64,000 bases of DNA from Blastococcus atacamensis (GTDB lineage: Bacteria; Actinomycetota; Actinomycetes; Mycobacteriales; Geodermatophilaceae). Of the stretch, positions 52,746-60,012 are shown one piece after another. Location: the NCBI RefSeq assembly GCF_002938425.1, contig NZ_POQU01000001.1, positions 1-64,000 on the forward strand. The letters are read 5' to 3'. A model generated the notes under the pieces. It saw only the letters and a program-made list of their open reading frames with translations. It was not told the DNA's origin and did not search any database. Made by a program: the position numbers and the translations under genes. How positions within the stretch are numbered: position 1 is the first letter of the stretch; the number at the start of each line of letters is the position of its first letter.

Positions 52746-54116
52746 TCAGCCGACCGGCAGTCCCACCAGGCCGGCCGTGAGGCCCAACGCCGCGCAGGTC
52801 CCCAGGGTGCGGAGCACCGACCACTTCAGCCGGAAGAGCAGCACCGCGGCGACCAGCGCGATGACCACGGCGAGCGGCCGCAGGGAGTCGACCTCGGGCA
52901 GCTCCACGTGCAGCGGACCGGCGTTCACCCGGGAGGAGTCGGAGAAGAGCGTGTGCACCGCGAAGTAGATGCCGAGGTTCGCGATGACGCCGACGACGGC
53001 GGCGGTGATCCCGGTCAGCGCCGAGGACAGCGACCGGTTGCCGCGCAGCCGCTCCATGTACGGGGCGCCGAGCAGCACGAACAGGAAGCTCGGCACGAAC
53101 GTCACCCAGGTCACCAGGAGCGAGGCGAGCACCGCGGCCACCCACGGATCGAGATCACCCGGCGCGCGGTAGGCGCCCAGGAACGCGACGAACTGGACCA
53201 CCATGATCAGCGGACCAGGCGTCGTCTCGGCGAGGGCCAGGCCGCGCACCATCTCGCCGGGCGACAGCCAGCCGTACGTGGCGACCGCCTGCTGGGCGAC
53301 GTACGCGAGCACGGCGTAGGCGCCGCCGAAGGTCACCACCGCGGTGCCGGAGAAGAACAGACCCTGCTCGGTGAGCGTGCCGTGCGCTCCGGCCAGGGCC
53401 GCCACGATCGCCAGCGGTACCCCCCACACGAGCAGTCCGACGAGGAGCACCCGCAGCGTGCGGCGAGCCGTCGGCGCCTCGGCGTGCAGGACGTCGTCGG
53501 AGATGACCGGCTGCGGACCGGCGTCGGCGTCGGGCTCCTCCGGTGCGGCCGGGCGCCGGCGGCCGAGCGCCCAGCCGGCCAGACCCGCCGCGGCGACGAC
53601 GCCCGGGAAGGGGACGCCGAACAGCGCCAGCGCTCCGAACGCCGCAACGGCCAGGGCGACCAGCTCGGGCCGGTCGAGGACCTTCCCGGCGATCCGGACG
53701 ACGGCCTGCGCCACGATCGCCAGGACGGCGGGAGCCAGCCCGGCGAACAGCGCCAGCACGGCGGTCGTCGTCCCGAACGCCACGTAGATCGCCGAGAGGG
53801 CCAGCAGCGCGAGGACGCCGGGCAGCACGAACAGCCCGCCGGCGACGAGCCCGCCACGGGTGCCGTGCAGCAGCCAGCCGACGTAGGTGGCGAGCTGCTG
53901 GGCCTCGGGACCGGGCAGCAGCATGCAGTAGTTCATCGCGTGCAGGAACCGGCGCTGACCGATCCACCGCTTCTCGTCGACGAGAGTGCGCTGCATGACC
54001 GCGATCTGGCCGGCGGGCCCGCCGAAGGTCTGCAGCGAGATGAGGAACCAGGTCCGGACGGCGCTGCGGAACGGCACCAGTGTCGGCTCGTGCCGGGGAC
54101 CGGCATCGCCGGTCAT
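52746..54116 (-). CDS. chrA: Chromate transporter ChrA, two-domain form
   Basis: A 456-residue membrane protein made of two chromate-transport halves. The first half begins WFLISLQTFGGPAGQIAVMQR, with the FGGP..Q motif, and contains LPGPEAQQLATYVG; the second carries FFSGTAVVTFGGAYAVLAYV and the matching LAETTPGPLIMVVQF. Ten to twelve helices are expected. The family exports chromate or takes up related oxyanions. ATG 54116 is preferred over a GTG 24 codons upstream. Convergent with the chemotaxis-type gene; no chrB regulator is next to it. Confidence 0.92.
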   Translation of the reverse strand: MTGDAGPRHEPTLVPFRSAVRTWFLISLQTFGGPAGQIAVMQRTLVDEKRWIGQRRFLHAMNYCMLLPGPEAQQLATYVGWLLHGTRGGLVAGGLFVLPGVLALLALSAIYVAFGTTTAVLALFAGLAPAVLAIVAQAVVRIAGKVLDRPELVALAVAAFGALALFGVPFPGVVAAAGLAGWALGRRRPAAPEEPDADAGPQPVISDDVLHAEAPTARRTLRVLLVGLLVWGVPLAIVAALAGAHGTLTEQGLFFSGTAVVTFGGAYAVLAYVAQQAVATYGWLSPGEMVRGLALAETTPGPLIMVVQFVAFLGAYRAPGDLDPWVAAVLASLLVTWVTFVPSFLFVLLGAPYMERLRGNRSLSSALTGITAAVVGVIANLGIYFAVHTLFSDSSRVNAGPLHVELPEVDSLRPLAVVIALVAAVLLFRLKWSVLRTLGTCAALGLTAGLVGLPVG

Positions 54117-54254
54117 GCCGGGTGCGCGGTCGGTCGAGCCCGAGCCGTCCGAGCCGCCGCCACGCGACGATGCAACCAAAGCGCGCACGACTCCGTCCAG
54201 CCGTGTCCGGTTCCACCCCGGCGCGGTACCGGCACGGGCGGCCCCGGATGACCG

Positions 54255-54443
54255 CTACTCGCGGACGACCCACACCTCGGCCTGGCCCTGAGCGGTGGGC
54301 TGCTTCCGGACCGGCTGGAACTGCTCGTACACGCCGAACCACTTGGGGCCGTCGTAGACCAGCGTCGAGGAGAGCAGCGACTCCGCGGGCAGTTCGTCGA
54401 CCTCGCCGTGTCGCGGGCCGCCCCAGTGGAAGACGAGCGTCAT
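54255..54443 (-). CDS. Small conserved hypothetical protein
   Basis: A 62-residue protein: MTLVFHWGGPRHGEVDELPAE, then STLVYDGPKWFGVYEQFQPV and a C-terminal QAEVWVVRE. It appears to be a compact beta-rich domain with several Trp residues, seen in other actinobacteria as far as I recall, with no known role. ATG at 54443. It stands alone between chrA and the HAD gene on the same strand. Confidence 0.65.
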   Translation of the reverse strand: MTLVFHWGGPRHGEVDELPAESLLSSTLVYDGPKWFGVYEQFQPVRKQPTAQGQAEVWVVRE

Positions 54444-54532
54444 GGCTGAACCGTAGGGGAGCCGGCGCTCGGGCGACCGCGCCGGGGGCGCGCCGGGACG
54501 GCGTCCCTCGTGCCGATCGGATCCGTTCTTGG

Positions 54533-55273
54533 TCAGCACAGGACTGCCTCCACATCGGCCCACGACTCGACGACCACGGCCACACCGGCCGCACGGAGGG
54601 CGTCGGCGCGGGCAGGGCGATCGACCTCCGGCACGAATTGGAGGATGCCGATCGTCGGGTAGCCGGCAGCCACCGCCGATCGGGCACCGTTGACGGAGTC
54701 CTCGACGGCCACGGCCTGCGCCGGACCCACGCCGAGCGTGCGGCCGGCGTGCAGGTAGACGGCGGGGTCCGGCTTGCTGGTGGGCTCGGGCAGCGAGTCC
54801 TCGGCGCTGAACCTGCGATCCGAGGGGAACAGCGGATCCAACGCGGTCACGTCGAGGCAGGCCGCCAGCCGCGAGCACGCGCTGGAGGTCACTGCCGAGA
54901 GGGTGAACCGCTGGGCCAGGCGCTCCAACGGCCCCCGCACCCCGTCGTCGGGACGGAGGACCGTCCGCAGGTGCGCGGTGACGACGTCCTTCTCCTCGCT
55001 GACCCAGGAGTCAAGATCGGCGCGGGTCAGGTCGCGGCCACGGGCGGCGGCCAGCTCGGTGGCCGCCCCCCGGAAGTTCTTCCCGTTGGTGAGGCGCTGC
55101 AGCTCGTCCGGCGCGAAGGCCCGGTCCACGCCCAGCCCGGCCAGGAAGCGGTTGGTGACGTCGGCCGAGGCGGCGTAGGCCGGTTCCTCGGAGGGGAACA
55201 GCGTGCCGTCGGCGTCGCACAGAAGGGTCGTCACCGCGAGTACGTCGAGCCGGCGGACGGGTGCGGCGGTCAT
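54533..55273 (-). CDS. HAD-superfamily phosphatase (beta-phosphoglucomutase-like)
   Basis: A 246-residue HAD-IA hydrolase. Motif I is TLLCDADGTLFPSEEP with the nucleophile Asp20 and Asp22, motif II LSAVTSSACSRL, motif III with Lys in PTSKPDPAVYLHAGRTL, motif IV VAVEDSVNGARSAVAAG. A helical cap lies between I and II. Such enzymes dephosphorylate sugar or polyol phosphates. The ATG overlaps the stop of the mannitol-type dehydrogenase by 4 bp, so a sugar-alcohol phosphate substrate is a good inference. Confidence 0.92.
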   Translation of the reverse strand: MTAAPVRRLDVLAVTTLLCDADGTLFPSEEPAYAASADVTNRFLAGLGVDRAFAPDELQRLTNGKNFRGAATELAAARGRDLTRADLDSWVSEEKDVVTAHLRTVLRPDDGVRGPLERLAQRFTLSAVTSSACSRLAACLDVTALDPLFPSDRRFSAEDSLPEPTSKPDPAVYLHAGRTLGVGPAQAVAVEDSVNGARSAVAAGYPTIGILQFVPEVDRPARADALRAAGVAVVVESWADVEAVLC

Positions 55274-56778
55274 GCCCTCGCACCCGCGGCCAGGAACTCC
55301 TCGATCATCTCGCGCGGACCGGTGCGGTCCAGGCCGGTGAGCGCCCGCTGCACGCACTCGGCGAAGCGGGGGTCCGTGCCGATGTGGTCGAAGACCGAGT
55401 GCTCGGACAGCATCGGAGTGGCGTCGCCGCCGCCCTCCTGCGCGATCGGGACGAGGTCGGGACGCGGACCCTCGATCGGCACCTCCTCGCCGGCGTAGTC
55501 GGCGCCGCGCAGGAACCGGAGCCAGCCCGCCACCGCGAGGCACAGCAGCTGGTGCGGCCGGTCCTGCTCGATCGCGGAACGCACCGTCGGGAGGATGTAG
55601 TTCGGGATCTTGCTGGAGCCGCGCCGGCCCAGCCGGGCCAGCTGGTCGGCCATCCGCGGGTTGGCCAGCCGGTCGAGGAGGGTGGCCTGGTACTCGGCGA
55701 GGTCGACGCCGGGGACCTGGGGCAGGTGCGGTGCGATCTCGTCGGCCATCAGGCGGGTCATGTACGTGCGGAAGACCGGGTCGGCCATGACCTCGTCGGT
55801 GGTCCGGTAGCCGGCGAGGTAGCCGAGGTAGGCGAGGGCGCTGTGCCCGGCGTTGAGCAGCCGGGTCTTGACCAGCTCGTACGGCGACACGTCGTCGACG
55901 AACTGCACGCCGACCGCCTCCAGCGGGGGCCGCCCGTTGCAGAAGGTGTCCTGGATGACCCACTGGCTGAACGGTTCGGTGACCACCGGCCACCGGTCGT
56001 CCACACCGATCGCGGCGGCGATGGCGTCCCGGTCGTCGGGGCTGGTGCTGGGGGTGATCCGGTCGACCATGCTCTCGGGAAAGGCGACGTTGTCGTCGAT
56101 CCACTCGGCCAGTGCCGCGTCGCGCAACCGCGCGAACGACACCACCGCGCCGCGGGCCGCGGTCCCGTTGGACTGCATGTTGTCGCAGGAGAGCACGGTG
56201 AACGGGGGAAGGCCCGCCTCGCGGCGCCGGTGCAGGGCCTCGACGAGGAAGCCGAACACCGTGTGCGGCCGGCCGGGCTCCTCCAGGTCGCGGGCGATCT
56301 CGGGGTCGTCGGCGTCGAACTCGCCGGTGTTGGCGTCGATGCGGTAGCCGGTGCTGGTGATGGTCAGGGTCACCACGCGGGTCTCCTCGGCGGTGAGTGC
56401 CGCGAGGACCTTCTCCGGCCCGTCCGGTGCGTAGAGGTAGTCGGTGAGGACGCCCACCACGGTGGCGCGGTCGCCCTCGGCCGCGCGCTCGACCACGGTC
56501 CACAGGCGGTCCTGGTCGGCGAGGACCTCGCCGATCGCCCGGCTGTGCAGGCCCACGCCGATCACTCCCCAGTCGGTCGCTCCCCGGCGGGCGAGTTCCT
56601 CCAGGTAGACGGCCTGGTGGGCGCGGTGGAAGCCGCCGACGCCGATGTGCACGATCGCCGGGCGCAGGGCGGACCGGTCGTAGGTCGGGACGGACACGTC
56701 GGGCGGGAGATCTCCCAGCGTGCGGTCGGACAGGGGGACGGCGGGAGCCGCGGCCCGGGTGGAGGCAGACGTCGTCAA
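55270..56778 (-). CDS. Mannitol dehydrogenase family protein
   Basis: A 502-residue NAD-dependent polyol/uronate dehydrogenase. The N-terminal Rossmann part has IVHIGVGGFHRAHQAVY, and the C-terminal helical domain has the catalytic Lys region YELVKTRLLNAGHSALAYLGYLAGY. The NMQSNG and WVIQDTFCNGRPP segments are typical of mannitol/arabinitol-type members. The start is a TTG at 56778 without a good ribosome-binding site; LSDRTLGDLP right after it matches the normal family N-terminus. Coupled to a HAD phosphatase downstream, suggesting use of mannitol, arabitol or sorbitol. Confidence 0.92.
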   Translation of the reverse strand: MTTSASTRAAAPAVPLSDRTLGDLPPDVSVPTYDRSALRPAIVHIGVGGFHRAHQAVYLEELARRGATDWGVIGVGLHSRAIGEVLADQDRLWTVVERAAEGDRATVVGVLTDYLYAPDGPEKVLAALTAEETRVVTLTITSTGYRIDANTGEFDADDPEIARDLEEPGRPHTVFGFLVEALHRRREAGLPPFTVLSCDNMQSNGTAARGAVVSFARLRDAALAEWIDDNVAFPESMVDRITPSTSPDDRDAIAAAIGVDDRWPVVTEPFSQWVIQDTFCNGRPPLEAVGVQFVDDVSPYELVKTRLLNAGHSALAYLGYLAGYRTTDEVMADPVFRTYMTRLMADEIAPHLPQVPGVDLAEYQATLLDRLANPRMADQLARLGRRGSSKIPNYILPTVRSAIEQDRPHQLLCLAVAGWLRFLRGADYAGEEVPIEGPRPDLVPIAQEGGGDATPMLSEHSVFDHIGTDPRFAECVQRALTGLDRTGPREMIEEFLAAGARA

Positions 56779-57009
56779 GGAGGAACTTTCGGGTGAAGGG
56801 GCGGACCGGGGTGCTGTTCACCCGCATCCGCGCTGTCCGCCTCATGCCCAGCCCTGGGGTGTCCCAACCCGGGAGCGGCCCGGATGTGGTGAACACCTCC
56901 CCGACGGCCGTCGACGGACGGCCGCCACGACCGGCGAGCTGGTGCGGGGTGCCGGTCCGACGGGCATACTCACCCGAGTCCGGTTGGGCACAATTGAAAG
57001 GCGCGGAGC

Positions 57010-57729
57010 GTGGCTGAGGCGGGCCGGTCTGCTGCGGACGGGGGGCAGGACGTCCTCGAGTTGCTCGAAGAGTTCGCCGACGTCGCATCGTTCCTCGATC
57101 TGCTGGTCACCTGGGCCGTGGTGCAGACCCCGGGAGCCGAGGCCTGCGGGGTGACCCTGGAGCAGGACGGGCGCGGTCGGACGGTCACCTACAGCGGGGA
57201 GCTCGCGGCCGCCGGGGACGAACGGCAGTACGAACTCGACGACGGGCCCTGCCTGCAGGCGCTGCGGTCCGGCGAACTGGTCGCCGTCGCCGACACGGCC
57301 GTGGAGCAGCGTTTCGGGCTGTACCCGCAACGAGCGCTGGAGGCAGGCGTGCGCTCGTCCCTGTCCTTCCCCCTGGAGCTGGGGGATCGGGCCCGCGGCG
57401 CGCTGAACCTGTACGCCAGCCGGCCCGATGCGTTCACCCCGGCGGACGAGGTCGCCGGACGGATCTGGGCCGGGCAGGCCGGCGGGGCGCTGTCGGTGGC
57501 CTGGCAGATGGCGGCGCGGGACGAGACGGTCGACCTGCTGACCACGGGCATGGTGACCCGGCAGGTGATCGGTCAGGCCGTGGGCCTGCTGATGGCGCAG
57601 CGCCGGTGCACCGCCGAGGAGGCCTTCGACATGCTCAAGGCGGCCAGTCAGCGCAACAACCAGAAGCTGCGGGACGTCGCCGCGCGGATGGTCGCCGGTC
57701 ACGAGGAGGACGTGCGCGCCTCCCGGTGA
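57010..57729 (+). CDS. GAF-ANTAR domain RNA-binding regulator
   Basis: A 239-residue protein: a GAF domain (about residues 15-165; DVASFLDLLVTWAVVQTPGAEACGVTL, GPCLQALRSGELVAV, SSLSFPLELGDRARGALNLYA) followed by an ANTAR RNA-binding domain (about 180-235; TRQVIGQAVGLLMAQRRCTAEEAFDMLKAASQRNNQKLRDVA). ANTAR proteins bind tandem hexaloop RNA hairpins and prevent transcription termination in target leaders. GTG at 57010. No such twin hairpin is obvious beside it, so the target is probably elsewhere. The 231-bp gap before it holds no gene I can support. Confidence 0.93.
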   Translation: MAEAGRSAADGGQDVLELLEEFADVASFLDLLVTWAVVQTPGAEACGVTLEQDGRGRTVTYSGELAAAGDERQYELDDGPCLQALRSGELVAVADTAVEQRFGLYPQRALEAGVRSSLSFPLELGDRARGALNLYASRPDAFTPADEVAGRIWAGQAGGALSVAWQMAARDETVDLLTTGMVTRQVIGQAVGLLMAQRRCTAEEAFDMLKAASQRNNQKLRDVAARMVAGHEEDVRASR

Positions 57730-57808
57730 CCATCCTCGTTGCGGCGGGTACGTTCCGGACGGTGAACTCGGAGCGGCTCAGCGCTTCTCCTCCGGCTCGG
57801 GCGTTCCG

Positions 57809-58975
57809 GTGAACGCGGCCACCCGCCTGCCGGCGCTCCTCGTGGCCGCCGCCCTCACGGCCACGCTCGCTGGCGCGGCGCCGCGCACCCTCACGGCGTC
57901 GGGCGTGCACCTGGTGTCCGAGACCCGGATCGACACCTCCGGCGACGGGGCGATGCAGTACCGGGTGCCCGCCCTCGCGATCACCGCCCGCGGCGTGCTC
58001 GTCGCCTGCTACGACGCGCGCAACGTGTCCGTCGCCGATCTGCCCAACAACATCGACATCGTGTGCCGCCGCTCCTTCGACGGCGGGGAGACGTGGGCGG
58101 AACGGCAGGTCGTGGCCCGCCATGCCGAGTCCGACGTCCCGGAGCTGGCGTTCGGGGTGGGGGATCCCAACCTGACCTACGACCGCGACACCGGCCGGCT
58201 GTTCCTCTTCCACATCGGCGCTCCGCCCGGCGTCGGCTTCGCCGGGGCGCTGCCCTCGGACCGGCCGGACGACCGCACCACCCTGCACCCCTGGTACCGG
58301 TTCTCCGACGACGACGGAGCCACCTGGTCGGACACCGTCGACCTCACCGCGCAGCTCAAGGAGCCGGGCATGGGCGGCATCATCGCCTCCGCCGGCAAGG
58401 GGACGCAGCTGGCCGACGGGACGCTGGTCGTGCCGTACCTCTACCGGCGCGACGGGAGCAACGTCGGCGCGTTCGCGGTGTCGGCCGATCACGGCCGCAC
58501 GTGGCGGATGACCGAGCCGCTGCCCGGCACCATGGTCGACGAGCACAAGGTCGAACAGCTGGCCGACGGCTCGCTGATCTCCAACGCCCGGCCCGGGGTG
58601 GGCGCCGGGCCGTACCGGCGGACCGCCACCGCCCCCGGCATCGACGGGCCGTGGACCGTGCCCGTGGCGCGGCTGGGGCTGCCCGACCCCGGGTGCAACG
58701 GCGACATCCTCCGCGTCGACCCGGATCCGGACGGGCCCCGAGCGGACTGGCTGCTGGCCTCGAACCCGGCCTCGCAGACCGACCGGACCCACCTGGTGGT
58801 CCGGCTGTCGAAGGACGGCGGGGCGAGCTGGCCTGAGGAGTACGCCGTGGAGACCGGGCCGTCGGGCTACTCCACGATGGTCGCCCTGCCCGACGGGTCC
58901 TTCGCGGTGCTGTTCGAGCACACCGTCCCGGACTCGCTCAAGTTCGTGCGCTTCGGGCTCGACCGGTTCGAGTGA
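57809..58975 (+). CDS. Secreted exo-alpha-sialidase
   Basis: A 388-residue six-bladed propeller sialidase. The N-terminal signal peptide (residues about 5-26, LPALLVAAALTATLAGAAP) exports it. The first Arg of the triad is in YRVPALAITARG (FRIP-like), and four Asp boxes are seen: SFDGGETW, SDDDGATW, SADHGRTW and SKDGGASW. HVE-like acid and further arginines (ISNARPG, GPYRRTA) fit the active site. The first residues after the signal (VSETRIDTSGDGAMQYRVPAL) match bacterial NanH-like enzymes. It would cleave terminal sialic acid or a related nonulosonic acid outside the cell. GTG start; weak ribosome-binding site. Confidence 0.9.
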   Translation: MNAATRLPALLVAAALTATLAGAAPRTLTASGVHLVSETRIDTSGDGAMQYRVPALAITARGVLVACYDARNVSVADLPNNIDIVCRRSFDGGETWAERQVVARHAESDVPELAFGVGDPNLTYDRDTGRLFLFHIGAPPGVGFAGALPSDRPDDRTTLHPWYRFSDDDGATWSDTVDLTAQLKEPGMGGIIASAGKGTQLADGTLVVPYLYRRDGSNVGAFAVSADHGRTWRMTEPLPGTMVDEHKVEQLADGSLISNARPGVGAGPYRRTATAPGIDGPWTVPVARLGLPDPGCNGDILRVDPDPDGPRADWLLASNPASQTDRTHLVVRLSKDGGASWPEEYAVETGPSGYSTMVALPDGSFAVLFEHTVPDSLKFVRFGLDRFE

Positions 58976-58996
58976 TCCGCGCGGACGCGCGCCTGG

Positions 58997-59773
58997 TCAT
59001 GTCAGGAGTTCCACGAGCAGCTGGGTGGCGATCAGCGTGGCCACGGCCAGCACCAGCCACGCGAACCAGCGTCGCATCCGAGGGGTGTCCATGCGTGCGC
59101 CGAGGCGTCCGGCGGCGACGGCGGAGATGACGGCCGCGCCGGTGAAGGCGAGCGTGACCGGCACGTCGAGCGGCACCTCGCCGGCGTGCGCGGAGAAGCC
59201 GGCGGCGGAGTTGATCGCCACGACGACGAGGGACGTGCCGATGGCGGTCGGCATCGGCAGGCCCAGGGCCAGGACGAGCACGGGGATGATCAGGAATCCG
59301 CCGCCGACGCCGAGCATGCCGGTGAGGAAGCCGACGACGAGCCCGCCGGCGAGCGTGCGTGGCAGGCAGCGCCGCCAGTTGACCCGGCCCCCGTCGATCG
59401 CGCAGGCCGTGCCGGTCGCCGGTCTCTCCTGCAGCATCCGGAGTCCGGCGCCGACCATCAGGGCGGCGAACAGGGCCAGGGTCACCGCGTCGGGCAGCTG
59501 TCGGTTGACCGCGGCGCCGGCGACGGCGGTGGCGGCGCCGGCCGCGCCGAACAGCAGCCCGATCCGCCAACTGATCTGCCGTTCCCGCAGCCGGGGGAGG
59601 ACCGCGACGACCGCGGTGATGCCGACCACCAGCAGCGAGGTGGCGACCGCTTGCTGCAGGTCCTGTCCGGCGAGGTAGACCAACGCCGGCACCGCGAGGA
59701 TCGAGCCACCTCCGCCCAGCAGCCCGACGAGGACGCCGATGACGAGGCCGATGACGATCATCAGGGCGATCAT
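58997..59773 (-). CDS. TauE/SafE family sulfite/anion exporter
   Basis: A 258-residue membrane protein with about eight helices. The family motif GVLVGLLGGGGSILAVPALVYLAG opens it, and the duplicated half has GFLTGMLGVGGGFLIIPVLVLALGLP. TauE/SafE proteins move sulfite, sulfoacetate or thiosulfate. It is the last gene of a leftward sulfur operon (rhodanese, persulfide dioxygenase, MMPL, 55-aa protein), so it probably exports the sulfite or thiosulfate these make. It begins 28 bp after the small cysteine-rich gene. Confidence 0.92.
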   Translation of the reverse strand: MIALMIVIGLVIGVLVGLLGGGGSILAVPALVYLAGQDLQQAVATSLLVVGITAVVAVLPRLRERQISWRIGLLFGAAGAATAVAGAAVNRQLPDAVTLALFAALMVGAGLRMLQERPATGTACAIDGGRVNWRRCLPRTLAGGLVVGFLTGMLGVGGGFLIIPVLVLALGLPMPTAIGTSLVVVAINSAAGFSAHAGEVPLDVPVTLAFTGAAVISAVAAGRLGARMDTPRMRRWFAWLVLAVATLIATQLLVELLT

Positions 59774-59801
59774 CGGGCTGCAGCCACGCCGGTGGTCGAC
59801 A

Positions 59802-59969
59802 TCAGCGGCGGCCGAGGAGTCTGCTCAACCAGTTCCCGGACCGCTCGGGGCGGGGGTGCCCGGGGCATCGCTGCGCGGTGGGGACGCGGGCCATGACCTG
59901 ATCGACGTGCTGGCCGCAGCCGGCCCAGGTCGTCTTGCCGCAGGTACGGCAGGGGACTGCTCGACACAT
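59802..59969 (-). CDS. Short cysteine-rich protein with a conserved CxxCGKTTWAGCG core
   Basis: A 55-residue protein: MCRAVPCRTCGKTTWAGCGQHVDQVM and then RCPGHPRPERSGNW. Four cysteines (C2, C7, C10, C18) plus His20 suit a zinc or metal site. Similar tiny proteins with the KTTWAGCG core are widespread in bacteria and eukaryotes, generally unnamed. GAGGAG 8-9 bases before the ATG at 59969 decides the start; longer frames upstream lack support. Its place between an MMPL transporter and TauE in a sulfur operon suggests a thiol or metal role, which is inference. Confidence 0.8.
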   Translation of the reverse strand: MCRAVPCRTCGKTTWAGCGQHVDQVMARVPTAQRCPGHPRPERSGNWLSRLLGRR

Positions 59970-60012
59970 GGTGGATCTCCTCGGTAGGTGGTGGCGGCGG
60001 TCGGCCACCCGG

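Noticed and set aside
56793-57017. 74-codon frame after AAGGAGG at 56777-56783
   Set aside because: The ribosome-binding site and GTG are nicely placed, but the product is low complexity and overlaps the GAF-ANTAR start; at best a leader peptide.
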